Counted from the stretch's first letter, positions 1 to 9,994 are shown. The stretch is DNA of 64,000 bases from Myroides odoratimimus (GCF_001485415.1 NZ_BCMQ01000004.1:1-64000); one strand, 5' to 3'. The notes: generated by a model from the sequence alone, not told the origin. Translations and numbers: made by a program.

Positions 1-1
1 A

Positions 2-685
2 AACGCTAAGTTTTCTTTTGATGATACAAAAGCAAATTTAGTAATCACAGATTCAAAAGGTGGAGTGGTTTCTATTTCAACCGATGAGTTAGGCGAGACC
101 ATTGCTAAGAACAGCGTATTTGTTACTAACCTTACAGAGAACAAAGAGTTTATAACAAAACTTATTGAAAATAAAGAGTTTATAACAGAGATTACAAACA
201 ATCAGGAGTTTATAGAAAACGTAATTAATAAACTAGAAGGTCAGTACGGAAACGTAGGATATGACGTTGCTAAGAATGAGTTTTTCTATATTGATACAGA
301 CGGAAGTGTTAAGCCAATATCTTGGTCAGATCTAGATACTGTAAACGCTAAGTTTTCTTTTGATGATACAAAAGCAAATTTAGTAATCACAGATTCAAAA
401 GGTGGTGTAGTTTCTATTTCAACTGATGAGCTAGGAGAGACCATTGCTAAGAACAGCGTATTTGTTACTAACCTTACAGAGAATAAGGAGTTTGTAACAA
501 AACTTGTAGAAAACAAAGAGTTTATAACAGAGATTACAAACAACCAGGAGTTTATAGAGAATATCATCAATAAACTAGAAGGTCAGTACGGAAACGTAGT
601 TTATGATGAGATTACTAAAGAGTTTACTTATATAAAACAAGATGGTAGTGTGGGGGTTATTGACTGGTCAGCAGCGGTTAAATCT
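2..685 (+). repeat. Two tandem 342-bp units (114 codons) inside the surface protein gene
   Basis: The unit begins at AACGCTAAGTTTTCTTTTGA at base 2 and again at base 344, an offset of 342 bp that keeps frame. The first half of the unit is nearly identical between copies; the last ~35 codons (from GQYGN) diverge. More units probably lie upstream of the window. Confidence 0.85.
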
Positions 686-3600
686 GTAGAAACAGAAACA
701 ACTCTTATAGCAGAGAAAGATGCTAGTGATAAGTTAACAGGGAAGTATACTTATACTAACGAGAAAAACGTAGTTACTCAGATAGATGTAGTACAATCAG
801 TTATTGATAATAGCAAAACTATCTTTGAGGATAACTCGGTTATAAAAGAGATCATCAACCAAATCGAGAAAGAGGCAGCTCCAGGTACGGTAACAGTTGT
901 TGAAAAAGATGGTGATTTTATCTTTACTTGGAAAGACACCTCTGGTGTAGAGCATACAACAACAATTAAAGAGATTGTATCTAAGTTTGAGACTCTAACT
1001 TTATTAACAGGGGCAAATACAGATGATAAAGCTTTACTTGTTTACACAGATGAAGATAAAAAAACTCATGAGTTAGATTTAACGGTTCTACTTCAAAACA
1101 GTAGTGTGTTTAATGAGTTTTTGAAAAACTTTGTAAACTCGGTTAGTGTAGATGAGACAATCACGGCAATTGTAGCAGAGCAAAAAGATGGAAAAAACAC
1201 AGGTAACTATGATTACTATAACGAGGAGCGTGCACTAGCAGGTTATAAACCACTTCGCATTTCTGTTGTTAGCGATGTTGAGAACAATTTCCAAGAGATC
1301 ATCAATAATAAAAACGTTCAAGAGATCTTAAACAAGTATATCACAGATAACGTAGAAGGAAACGTGACCTATGAAGGAGGTAAGTTCTATGTAACTGTAA
1401 AAGAAGGAGATACTTACAAAACAGAACAGATCAATATTGAAGAAATTGTTAAGTTATCAGAAACAGAAACAACTCTTATAGCAGAGAAAGACGCTAGTGA
1501 TAAGTTAACAGGGAAGTATACTTATACTAACGAGAAAAACGTAGTTACTCAGATAGATGTAGTACAATCAGTTATTGATAATAGCAAAACTATCTTTGAG
1601 GATAACTCGGTTATAAAAGAGATCATCAACCAAATCGAGAAAGAGGCAGCTCCAGGTACGGTAACAGTTGTTGAAAACGATGGTGATTTTATCTTTACTT
1701 GGAAAGACACCTCTGGTACAGAGCACACAACAACAATTAAAGAGATTGTATCTAAGTTTGAGACTCTAACTTTATTAACAGGTGCAAATACAGATGATAA
1801 AGCTTTACTTGTTTACACAGATGAAGACAAGAAGATTCATGAGTTAGACTTAACGGTGTTACTTGAAAACAGTAGTGTGTTTAATGAGTTTTTGAAAAAC
1901 TTTGTAAGCTCGGTTAGTGTAGATGAGACAATCACAGCAATTGTAGCGGAGCAAAAAGATGGAAAAAACACAGGTAACTACGATTACTTTAACGAGGAGC
2001 GTGTACTAGCAGGTTATAAACCACTTCGTATTTCTGTTGTTAGCGATGTTGAGAATAATTTCCAAGAGATCATAAACAATAAAAACGTTCAAGAGATCTT
2101 AAACAAGTATATCACAGATAACGTAGAAGGAAACGTGACCTATGAAGGAGGTAAGTTCTATGTAACTGTAAAAGAAGGAGATACTTACAAAACAGAACAA
2201 ATCAATATTGAAGATATTGTTAGGTTATCAGAAACAGAAACAACTCTTATAGCAGAGAAAGATGCTAGTGATAAGTTAACAGGAAAGTATACCTATACTA
2301 ACGAGAAAAACGTAGTTACTCAGATAGATGTAGTACAATCAGTTATTGATAATAGCAAAACTATCTTTGAGGATAACTCGGTTATAAAAGAGATCATCAA
2401 CCAAATCGAGAAAGAGGCAGCTCCAGGTACGGTAACAGTTGTTGAAAAAGATGGTGATTTTATCTTTACTTGGAAAGACACCTCTGGTGCAGAACATAAA
2501 AAAGGCCTTGTTGAGCTTATTAAAGAAAACTCTACAGTGGCTAGTTTAGTGTTAAAGGATACTGGAAACACTAATAAAGTTAAAGCTGGGTTTGTTTTTA
2601 ATAGCGGAGCTAATAATACAGCGGATGTTGTTTTTGCAGAAACTTTAACTGAATTAGAAAAAGGTTATAGAACACATAATGTAAATGGAGAAGATATTGA
2701 TCTAAAAGAGTATTACTTTATCGATGAGACTAGAAATAGAGATGATGTTATTATTAAAGTCTCTGAAACAATCATAGATGAGTTTGATAAGCTTGTTAAG
2801 TTTGATAAGGTGAAAAATACTTTAAATGAGTTCATTTCTAATGTCTCAGGTGATGTATCAGTACTTAAAGTTGGAGAAGATATTGTTATTAAGGATAATA
2901 AATCTCAAGTAGAGGTAAACTTAACTAACCAGATTAAAGACAAGGAGACTAAAACTACCCTAGAGGCTGTTAAGTATGATATGTATGTTTACATGGTAGA
3001 GGTTAATGGAGAGTATCTAGAGGAGCATACTGATGTTAAACGAGAAGGAGAAACAGCCTTAAGAGAATACCAAGCCACTAAATATGTTTATACAAATGAG
3101 TTAGGAATAGAAAAAGAGATAAAAGGTAGCGAACTTTTTGGAGCAACTGGAAGCGGATCAGGTAGTTTAGAGACTCTTACATCTTTGTCTTTCGATGCGA
3201 AGTATGGGGAAGATTTAAATGCAGGACAAGCCGGACGACCAGCTCTTATTTATAAAGATGAAGAAAAGAATATTTCTCCAATTTTCATAGATCAAATGTT
3301 CCAATCATCAGAAACATTAACTTCTTTAGAGGCAAAAGCCGATACAAGAGAATTAATTTATATTGATGAGCAGAAAAATAAACACTTTATATCATATGAT
3401 GTTTTAGTTCAAGAGCCTTGGTATACAGGTCAGGATCAACAAGCAACTAAAAATGATCAAGATATCTATACTATGGGATGGGTAGGAATTGGTTATAAGG
3501 AAAAATCAGGTGCTCCAAATGAGAAGCTACGTGTTAATGGTAGTATTACTGCTACTAATAGTTACTATGCGGATTATGTATTTGAAAGCTACTTTGATGG

Positions 3601-3904
3601 ATATTCTAGTTTAAAATATGATTATAAGTTTAATGACCTAAACACGGTTGATAGTTATATTAAATCTAATAGACACTTACCTGGTATTACACCAATTAGT
3701 GATTTAGAAAAAACTGAGACAGGATACTCATTTAATGTTTCTGAGTTATCAATTCAACTGCTGGAAAAAACAGAGGAGTTATTCCTACATGTAATTGATC
3801 AACAAAAAGAACTAAATGCAAAAGATAGTGAGATTAAGGACCTTAAAAAGGATGTTAATGATCTAACTAAGCGTTTAGAGGCTTTAGAGGCATTACTTAA
3901 ATAA
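2..3904 (+). CDS. Giant repetitive secreted/surface protein, 5' end outside window
   Basis: The reading frame is open from base 2, so the gene begins upstream of the window; the first GTG (base 65) is only an internal codon. The visible 1300 residues are almost entirely repeats: two 114-residue units, then two complete 257-residue units plus a partial third. Less regular modules follow, sharing an 'ETxTxL...DE.K' pattern. The last ~130 residues (an 'NAxGSIxATNSYYADYVFE'-like stretch, then 'NRHLPGI', then a heptad coiled coil ending in LEALLK) match the tail-fibre-like C-terminal domain common on Bacteroidota surface proteins. No classical T9SS C-terminal signal was recognised. The following genes on the same strand are two secreted paralogues, PorP/SprF and a PorE-like OmpA protein, which suggests a cell-surface adhesin or filament. 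Its actual function is unknown. Frame and domain are seen directly; the role is inferred. Confidence 0.85.
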   Translation, partial: NAKFSFDDTKANLVITDSKGGVVSISTDELGETIAKNSVFVTNLTENKEFITKLIENKEFITEITNNQEFIENVINKLEGQYGNVGYDVAKNEFFYIDTDGSVKPISWSDLDTVNAKFSFDDTKANLVITDSKGGVVSISTDELGETIAKNSVFVTNLTENKEFVTKLVENKEFITEITNNQEFIENIINKLEGQYGNVVYDEITKEFTYIKQDGSVGVIDWSAAVKSVETETTLIAEKDASDKLTGKYTYTNEKNVVTQIDVVQSVIDNSKTIFEDNSVIKEIINQIEKEAAPGTVTVVEKDGDFIFTWKDTSGVEHTTTIKEIVSKFETLTLLTGANTDDKALLVYTDEDKKTHELDLTVLLQNSSVFNEFLKNFVNSVSVDETITAIVAEQKDGKNTGNYDYYNEERALAGYKPLRISVVSDVENNFQEIINNKNVQEILNKYITDNVEGNVTYEGGKFYVTVKEGDTYKTEQINIEEIVKLSETETTLIAEKDASDKLTGKYTYTNEKNVVTQIDVVQSVIDNSKTIFEDNSVIKEIINQIEKEAAPGTVTVVENDGDFIFTWKDTSGTEHTTTIKEIVSKFETLTLLTGANTDDKALLVYTDEDKKIHELDLTVLLENSSVFNEFLKNFVSSVSVDETITAIVAEQKDGKNTGNYDYFNEERVLAGYKPLRISVVSDVENNFQEIINNKNVQEILNKYITDNVEGNVTYEGGKFYVTVKEGDTYKTEQINIEDIVRLSETETTLIAEKDASDKLTGKYTYTNEKNVVTQIDVVQSVIDNSKTIFEDNSVIKEIINQIEKEAAPGTVTVVEKDGDFIFTWKDTSGAEHKKGLVELIKENSTVASLVLKDTGNTNKVKAGFVFNSGANNTADVVFAETLTELEKGYRTHNVNGEDIDLKEYYFIDETRNRDDVIIKVSETIIDEFDKLVKFDKVKNTLNEFISNVSGDVSVLKVGEDIVIKDNKSQVEVNLTNQIKDKETKTTLEAVKYDMYVYMVEVNGEYLEEHTDVKREGETALREYQATKYVYTNELGIEKEIKGSELFGATGSGSGSLETLTSLSFDAKYGEDLNAGQAGRPALIYKDEEKNISPIFIDQMFQSSETLTSLEAKADTRELIYIDEQKNKHFISYDVLVQEPWYTGQDQQATKNDQDIYTMGWVGIGYKEKSGAPNEKLRVNGSITATNSYYADYVFESYFDGYSSLKYDYKFNDLNTVDSYIKSNRHLPGITPISDLEKTETGYSFNVSELSIQLLEKTEELFLHVIDQQKELNAKDSEIKDLKKDVNDLTKRLEALEALLK
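689..2497 (+). repeat. Tandem 771-bp units (257 codons), 2.3 copies
   Basis: The start GAAACAGAAACAACTCTTAT occurs at 689, 1460 and 2231, so the period is exactly 771 bp and in frame. Copies 1 and 2 are complete; copy 3 stops at about 2497, where the sequence switches to unrelated codons. Differences between copies are scattered single substitutions, indicating recent duplication or ongoing gene conversion. Confidence 0.9.
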
Positions 3905-3930
3905 TTAAATATTAATCAAATATTATATTG

Positions 3931-6417
3931 ATGAATAGTATAAAAATAAATAAAGTATCTATTAATTCATTTATCTTATTGATTGTAGCTATGTTTTTTA
4001 GCATAGCTACATCATTTGCTCAAAATGATTTATATACAACAAAGATAAAAGATGGTAGTGTGGCCAATAGCAGTGCTGCCGCTAGTGAGAATACGGTGCT
4101 AGAACTTGAGAGTGTTAGTAAAGGTTTTTTATTACCACGTTTAACCACCTCGCAGCGTAATGCAATTTCAATTGCAGATAAAGAAAGAGGAAATGGACTT
4201 ACAATCTATAATATTGATACAGATTGTGTTAACTATTGGAGTAAAACAGGAAATAGATGGTTGAGTCTTTGTGGATCATTACCTCCTGCAATTATGGATA
4301 TATCTAATTGTAATGCTATAAAATTAAGCGCTTCTGGAAGTGATATGTTAACTCAAGGTAAATACTTAAGAGAAACAGATGTATTATATATAACTGTTAA
4401 GGTAGAAGAACCAGGATCTTTTAATATCAGCGCGGTAAGTAACAATGGTTATTCTTTTTCTAAATCAGGAACCTTTGATACAACAGGTGTGTATACTATT
4501 GCTTTAGATGGTCTAGGAACTCCTTTACAGGCTAATGAACAAAGTGGTGATTTAATATCATTTAGTTTTAATGGTAAACCAGCTCCAACAAATTGTATGT
4601 TTAGTATTAAAGTGAAGTCTTCAGCCCTTAGTTTCACACTAGAGCCTCAAGATGTACAAGCTAATTGGGATGCTTATATAGGTGTGCCGTTAAATGCAAA
4701 TGATAACAGAATAGATCTTACAGTTAATGTAACTGCTTTAGGTTTTTGGAGAATTACAAGTAATAGTGAAAATGGAATGTCCTTTAATGGAACAGGAGAG
4801 TTTACCAGTACAGGAAGCCAAACAATCTCTGTTGTAGGACAAGGAATTCCGGTTAAATCAACACCAATAGGCAATCCAAGTATATTTAATTTTACTACAA
4901 ATTCAAGTGCTAATAACGCACCTACAAATGTTAAGGCTAGAGTTAATGTAAAACCAGTATCTTATAATTATCTATGTGATGACCCAAATAATAAAATAGA
5001 GTTTAGAGGTGAGTACAAACAAGATGTTAAACTTGGAAGAAATAATGCTATTTTGTTGCCTGTTACAGTTTTAGCTCCAGGAACTACCACTATTGAGCTT
5101 ATTGGAACAATGCACGCAAGTAGTGGAAATACGCAGGTTAAATACACAGCTAAAGACGTATATCTTAGTTTTAATAAATCTCGCAACGATGTTCAATACG
5201 TAACTTTATATCCAGAAGAAGTATTAGTACCTAGAGGGGTTAGTGCAATAACTTTTGATTCAGCTTTAAATAGTAATATTTGTACTACTTTCCCTGAGAT
5301 AAAGGTAAAAGAACAAGTGGTTCGCTATAGTGTGGAGTGTAGTAGTGTTGTTGTTAATGGAAATTATTTAGTGGACACAGATATTAGCAAAAATAGTATT
5401 TCACTAAAAATAAGTGTTGATTATCCAGGGGATTATTCCATTGTAACAAATCAATTAAATGATGTGAGTTTCTCGGCAAGTGGAACTTTTGATAAACCAG
5501 GACAGTATGTGGTGGAGTTAAAACCTTCCGGTAATTATAAACAATCAGGACGTTTAACCTATATGATTACAACAGATAGTCAATCTGGAAGCACAGTATG
5601 TTCAACAACTGTTAATGTAATAGATAGAGATATAGTTATATTAACCTTAGGAAACGTAAACTATGGAGCTAGTCCATCAGCAAACACCTATGCGGGAAGT
5701 GCTATTTTAAAGAGTATTAAAAACTTCGGACCAAACGGGATTGTTAAGGTAAATAATATAAGAGTGTTAACCACAGGTCTTCAAGGAGAATCTCTACGCA
5801 GTTATATTATCAATAATAAAGTAGATATTATCCATAATGTGATTGGGTATAATGCTAATCAAGCTACTTTAAATGTTTTTGATTGGTTTGTGAAAACTGA
5901 AAAAGGTGTACTGATTATTAGTGATGAAAACACTGCTCATACCTCTAGTAAACAGTTTATGGAATCTCTAACAGGACAGAGCATTGGTAATGCAAGTGGT
6001 AAATTTACAATGATTAATCCTGTTTTAGACTCAGCTCAAGATGAATCTATTGTAAAAGGACCTTTTGGTAGTTTAAAAGACAAGTACATTGGTAATGACG
6101 CGTCTAATGGATGGTATTTTGATGGAGTTAGATCAAATACTGAGCTTACCCCACTTATTGTTAGAAATGATGGATCAGGTGATACATGGGGATTAAAACA
6201 TAAAACTTTAGGTTTTGCTTTCTTCGGAGATGGAGGATGGGTAGTTGGTACTATGACAAACACAAGTACAAATGTTTGGCCATCTAGATACACAGCAGAT
6301 GGAACACCTATTGGTAAGCCTTACGATAAAGGGTCAACAGTGTATAACAGTGTTCTTTATGCAAATCTAATGGCATGGGCGATAGAATATGTAAAAGAAA
6401 ATAAATCAGTGAAGTAA
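3931..6417 (+). CDS. Large secreted protein with Ig-like repeats, paralogue of the next gene
   Basis: A protein of 828 residues; ATG at 3931 is preferred over an in-frame TTG three bases earlier. It has a Sec signal peptide (hydrophobic core ILLIVAMFFSIATSFA, cleavage after FAQ). Residues ~45-115 carry the Bacteroidota surface-protein signature 'GFLLPRLTTSQRNAI', then 'IYNIDTDCVNYW' and 'WLSLCGS'. The middle consists of several ~100-residue beta-rich modules each with 'SFxxSGTFDxxGxYxIxLxxxG', resembling Ig-like or adhesin folds. The last ~230 residues form an alpha/beta-looking domain (starting VILTLGNVNYG) shared with the next gene, perhaps a ThuA/glutamine-amidotransferase-like fold (weak guess). 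It lies 26 bp after the repeat protein and is followed by a terminator hairpin. Function unknown; probably exported to the cell surface. Confidence 0.8.
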   Translation: MNSIKINKVSINSFILLIVAMFFSIATSFAQNDLYTTKIKDGSVANSSAAASENTVLELESVSKGFLLPRLTTSQRNAISIADKERGNGLTIYNIDTDCVNYWSKTGNRWLSLCGSLPPAIMDISNCNAIKLSASGSDMLTQGKYLRETDVLYITVKVEEPGSFNISAVSNNGYSFSKSGTFDTTGVYTIALDGLGTPLQANEQSGDLISFSFNGKPAPTNCMFSIKVKSSALSFTLEPQDVQANWDAYIGVPLNANDNRIDLTVNVTALGFWRITSNSENGMSFNGTGEFTSTGSQTISVVGQGIPVKSTPIGNPSIFNFTTNSSANNAPTNVKARVNVKPVSYNYLCDDPNNKIEFRGEYKQDVKLGRNNAILLPVTVLAPGTTTIELIGTMHASSGNTQVKYTAKDVYLSFNKSRNDVQYVTLYPEEVLVPRGVSAITFDSALNSNICTTFPEIKVKEQVVRYSVECSSVVVNGNYLVDTDISKNSISLKISVDYPGDYSIVTNQLNDVSFSASGTFDKPGQYVVELKPSGNYKQSGRLTYMITTDSQSGSTVCSTTVNVIDRDIVILTLGNVNYGASPSANTYAGSAILKSIKNFGPNGIVKVNNIRVLTTGLQGESLRSYIINNKVDIIHNVIGYNANQATLNVFDWFVKTEKGVLIISDENTAHTSSKQFMESLTGQSIGNASGKFTMINPVLDSAQDESIVKGPFGSLKDKYIGNDASNGWYFDGVRSNTELTPLIVRNDGSGDTWGLKHKTLGFAFFGDGGWVVGTMTNTSTNVWPSRYTADGTPIGKPYDKGSTVYNSVLYANLMAWAIEYVKENKSVK

Positions 6418-6428
6418 TTAAGAATTAG

Positions 6429-6458
6429 GCTAGAGCATTTGTGCTCTAGCTTATTTTT
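6429..6458 (+). terminator. Rho-independent terminator between the two paralogues
   Basis: Perfect 9-bp stem GCTAGAGCA / TGCTCTAGC with a 4-nt loop, followed by TTATTTTT. It ends only a few bases before the next start codon, leaving no room for a separate promoter. It may therefore work as a partial terminator that lowers expression of the downstream gene. Confidence 0.8.
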
Positions 6459-6464
6459 AAAAAA

Positions 6465-9038
6465 ATGCTTATGAGAAAAAATAGAAAATTTAAAGATATA
6501 ATCCTGTTTTTTTGTTTAGTTATTTTAAGTGTATTTACATCTATAAATGTACAAGGACAAAGAAAAGGAGCTCAGATTTCAGATAGTTCTGTTTTACAGA
6601 ATACTCTAGATCCATTATCATTTAGTATACTGGATTTAAGTTCTGTAGAACGTGGTTTTCTTCTGCCTCGTATGACAATGGAACAGCGTCAGGCAATACC
6701 TGTGAAGAATGTACAACCAGGGCTGATGATTTATAATACAACAAGAGATTGTATGGAGTTTTTTAGCGCAACAAGAAAGCAATGGCTAGGACTTTGTGGA
6801 GATGGAGAACCAGCCGAGTTTGTAATTACAGATGCAAGTTGTGGTAAGATTCGAATTGAAGGAAACTATAACGAAGGAGTGTTTTTACAATCACGTGCTA
6901 ACTTGATTGCTATGGAAGTAAATGTTTCTACCCCTGGAACTTATCAAATAGAGGCAGAGGCATATAATGGAACAGAAAAAAATGGCTATGCTTTTTCCTC
7001 AAGCGGTATTTTTCCTTCACCAGGAACATACAATGTTTTTTTAAGAGCAACAGGAACTCCTAAAAAAGGTTATCCAAGAGATAATACAGGTAAGCCTACA
7101 AGTGTAGGAGATATAATTAAGTTTAAATTCAACGGTAAAGATATAGATTGTCAAACAAATATTTTTGTAGAGAAAGAATCTTTACAATATCAGATAGATA
7201 GAGTTGTACCATCTGGGGAGTTTTACACAGGTGTGAGTTTAAAAGACAAGCGTAGTGGTTTTTTAGATGTACATATTAATCAAATCACAATGGGAGGAAT
7301 CGTAGAGATTCATACTCCTGAGATTAATGGTATTCGCTTTATAGGAAAACGCGCTTTAACCAGCGCGGAGGTAGCTTCTAAACAGGCTATAATTAGGCTC
7401 TATGGTGAAGGAATCCCTTTGCTGCCTCGTACAACACCTATGGACTTTATTAGTAATTCTTATGTTAGGTTAGAACTAGGGGAGTCGCCTAAGGTAAAAG
7501 CGGCAAATGTAGATATAGAAAGATTAAACTTTGATGTGCTTTGTGATAATACAGGTCAATACACAATTAGTCATCAGGGAGAGTTTGAGTATAATGAGCC
7601 TTTGACAAATGATCATAAATTCAATGTACCAGTTAAGGTATTAGCCCCTGGAAGAGGTAAGCTTGTAGCTACAGTAGATGTTACAGGTAGCGGCTTTGGA
7701 CAACAAACCCAAAAGATTGAGTTTAGTTCAGAGGTGGTTGATTTTGAGTTTAATTCTCTAAGGGATGATGTACAAAATGTAGTGCTAACTCCAGTTAATG
7801 GAACTGGTAAGCCAACTGTATCTAATAAAGATATAACCTTTAAATTTAAGATGCTATCAAAAGGAGCTCATGAGTATGATACTAGTTATCCAATCGAGAA
7901 CAATGATAGAGATATTGTGGGATGTGAATATAATGTGCCTGTAACAGGAGCTCCTGTGCAGTATGAAATACTATGGAATAATATTCAAATAGGAGGAAAA
8001 CTCAGACCTTACTCAGTGGCAACTAACGCTAATTATATAGATGTACCAGTTAAGATTATCTTCCCAGGTGAAGCTGTTATAGAATCTGATGTTCAGGTAA
8101 ATGGAGTAAGTTATAAAGGGTCAAAAGTATTAACAGATAATGATATTAATACAAATGGAGGAGTAACAACTATTCGATTACAAGCCACTGGTAGACCAGA
8201 GAAGGCCGATCAATCTGTATTTACTTTAAAAGGAAACAGTATTGGTAATAATCCTCAAATAGGACCTGTTACGGTACCTATTTTGTATAGACCAATGGTT
8301 TTATTATCCTCTGGAAATAGTTCAGGATATCGTGTAGATGCAGGAACAAAAGCTGGCTTGTTAAACAATAAGGATTATTTTGGTCCTAATGGACTTGTTA
8401 AAATAGAAAGCTTAATTGTTGTTTCAGGAAGTCATACATCAGCTTCAACGTTCTCAACTGCTTTAACAAATAGTAAAGTAGATATAGTTATAGGAACACT
8501 AAACTTTGGATTTGATAATACTAAAAATAATGTTCTTTATGATTTCTTAGTTAATCAAAAAGGAGCAGCAATGATTAATAATGAAGCAAATGAATCTTAT
8601 GCTGCGGCATTTATAAATTTATTAGCAGGAGGAGGAAGTGCAACTATTTCAGGACAAAGTACATTCCATACTTTAGTAAGTATTAATGATCCGCTTCTTG
8701 TGGGGCCATTTGGAGACTTAAGAGGCTTAACCCTTGGGGAGGATGTAGCAGGTAGAACAGTTAATAATTTACCGTCTTCTTATATTGCCTACGATGCAGA
8801 TCCAAACAAACGTTGGGTTATAAGACACAATAAGTATAATTTTGTTTATACAGGAGATAGTGGGTTTATGCAACCAGGTAATGTTTATGGAGTTAGTGGT
8901 AATTCTACTAAAGCAACTGTAACAACAGGTAGAGGATCTGCAGGAAATGGTAGTCTTCCAACTTATAATAGTCACTTTACAATGAACTTCTTGGCCTATG
9001 CAATTGATCAAATTCAAAGAGATAGACCAAATGAGTAA
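6465..9038 (+). CDS. Large secreted protein, paralogue of the preceding gene
   Basis: A protein of 857 residues; ATG at 6471 (giving MRKNRKF) is equally plausible as the start. It has a signal peptide with hydrophobic core IILFFCLVILSVFTSI, cleaved near VQGQ. It shares the architecture of its upstream neighbour: the N-terminal 'GFLLPRMTMEQRQAI' and 'WLGLCGDG' signature, beta-rich modules with 'GYAFSSSGIF..PGTYNVFLRATGTP', and the C-terminal domain starting at MVLLSSGNSSGY with 'YFGPNGLVKIESLIV'. Cysteines after the 'LCG' motif recur once per module, as in its neighbour. It is followed by a strong terminator, so it ends the surface-protein transcript. Probably an exported surface protein acting with the repeat protein; no enzymatic motif was identified. 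Confidence 0.8.
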   Translation: MLMRKNRKFKDIILFFCLVILSVFTSINVQGQRKGAQISDSSVLQNTLDPLSFSILDLSSVERGFLLPRMTMEQRQAIPVKNVQPGLMIYNTTRDCMEFFSATRKQWLGLCGDGEPAEFVITDASCGKIRIEGNYNEGVFLQSRANLIAMEVNVSTPGTYQIEAEAYNGTEKNGYAFSSSGIFPSPGTYNVFLRATGTPKKGYPRDNTGKPTSVGDIIKFKFNGKDIDCQTNIFVEKESLQYQIDRVVPSGEFYTGVSLKDKRSGFLDVHINQITMGGIVEIHTPEINGIRFIGKRALTSAEVASKQAIIRLYGEGIPLLPRTTPMDFISNSYVRLELGESPKVKAANVDIERLNFDVLCDNTGQYTISHQGEFEYNEPLTNDHKFNVPVKVLAPGRGKLVATVDVTGSGFGQQTQKIEFSSEVVDFEFNSLRDDVQNVVLTPVNGTGKPTVSNKDITFKFKMLSKGAHEYDTSYPIENNDRDIVGCEYNVPVTGAPVQYEILWNNIQIGGKLRPYSVATNANYIDVPVKIIFPGEAVIESDVQVNGVSYKGSKVLTDNDINTNGGVTTIRLQATGRPEKADQSVFTLKGNSIGNNPQIGPVTVPILYRPMVLLSSGNSSGYRVDAGTKAGLLNNKDYFGPNGLVKIESLIVVSGSHTSASTFSTALTNSKVDIVIGTLNFGFDNTKNNVLYDFLVNQKGAAMINNEANESYAAAFINLLAGGGSATISGQSTFHTLVSINDPLLVGPFGDLRGLTLGEDVAGRTVNNLPSSYIAYDADPNKRWVIRHNKYNFVYTGDSGFMQPGNVYGVSGNSTKATVTTGRGSAGNGSLPTYNSHFTMNFLAYAIDQIQRDRPNE

Positions 9039-9077
9039 AAAAATAAAAGAGAGCTGAAAATAGCGCTTTTTAGACAG

Positions 9078-9127
9078 AAGAGGTAAAATAGGAATAAATG
9101 TGTTCTTAGTTTACCTCTTTTTTTTGG
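9078..9127 (+). terminator. Rho-independent terminator
   Basis: Perfect 10-bp inverted repeat AAGAGGTAAA / TTTACCTCTT (9078-9087 and 9110-9119) followed by an uninterrupted T run. It closes the surface-protein transcript. Confidence 0.85.
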
Positions 9128-9234
9128 TTTATAAAATTTAAATAAGAATCAGTAAAGCAAAATTAATGAGTCTTAGGTTAGTTAAAACTTTATTTTTATA
9201 GACTAATTAGAGGGTATAGTAATTAATAAATTAA

Positions 9235-9429
9235 ATGAAGAAAAAGCGTGTATATACTTGTGATGTATCTACTATGTTTTAAGCTAATAAATCAAATAAT
9301 TCTCCCTTTGATTCTAAGGGTAATTATTTTAAGTATAAAGCTAATTATCACCAGAGAAAGTAAAATAAACACAAAGGAAAGTACCATAAGAAGTATCACA
9401 AATACAATCGGATTATTTTGGCTAAATAA
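9235..9429 (+). pseudogene. Possible decayed small basic protein gene
   Basis: From ATG at 9235 one frame reads MKKKRVYTCDVSTMF, stop, then a His/Lys/Tyr-rich stretch containing KYKANYH, stop, and KGKYHKKYHKYNRIILAK, stop. Two internal TAA codons interrupt what looks like a single ~64-residue strongly basic peptide. A hairpin terminator follows 14 bp later. No family was recognised. It could equally be non-coding; composition and the terminator are the only support. Confidence 0.25.
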
Positions 9430-9442
9430 GGCCATAGTGTAG

Positions 9443-9472
9443 GATTACCTGGATTAGAGGTGATCTTTTTTT
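9443..9472 (+). terminator. Probable terminator hairpin
   Basis: GATTACCT / AGGTGATC stem (one G-T pair) with a short loop, followed by seven T residues. Confidence 0.5.
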
Positions 9473-9994
9473 GTTAAAAGATTCCAAGTTTACGGCTTTT
9501 TTTTACCTATAAAATCTTATGTAAAAAGTTGTAATACGACGAAAAACCTCTTGTATTGACAAGAAGCTTAGAATATTTATTAAAAACTGGATAAGAATAC
9601 TTTAAAAAGTTGTACATAAGGTGAATTTATGCAAATTGTGATATTCGTTTTTTTAAGCAGGTGATTTTTATGTGGATATTGTCTTGTGTGATTAAGTGTT
9701 TTTGTATATGTGATTTTTGGTGATTAATTGAAAAAACCTGCAACTAGGGATTGTTTTAAGATTGTTGTAATTTTTTTTTAGTTTTTCTTTTTTTTCGGTA
9801 TTTAATAGGGTTTTATTCAATAATGATTAGTTAATTGTTTGTTTTACAGGCTTTTTGTTATTTTGTTTTAAGAAATAGTATTGGTAATTAATGAGAACAA
9901 TAGCAATCCATTTTGTTTTTTAACATTTAAAAATATGGATTGGGTATGTTCTTTGTTAAAGCCTATTTACTAGTAATAAATAACAAAAAAGGTT
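9473..9994 (+). other. Intergenic leader upstream of the PorP/OmpA pair
   Basis: This stretch is about 520 bp, very AT-rich, and has no supportable gene. It contains a perfect 8-bp inverted repeat CAATCCAT / ATGGATTG (9904-9911 and 9935-9942) with a 23-nt loop, ending ~50 bp before the PorP start codon. This could be a regulator site or an mRNA leader hairpin. No convincing TAnnTTTG box was found close to the gene. Confidence 0.4.

Noticed and set aside
689..2497. CRISPR-like regular repeats
   Set aside because: The period is 771 bp, in frame and coding, without spacers; these are protein repeats.
9248..9442. 64-codon + strand frame starting MYILVMYLL
   Set aside because: It is out of frame with the more protein-like Lys/His/Tyr-rich frame over the same bases and has no family likeness; treated as a shadow.
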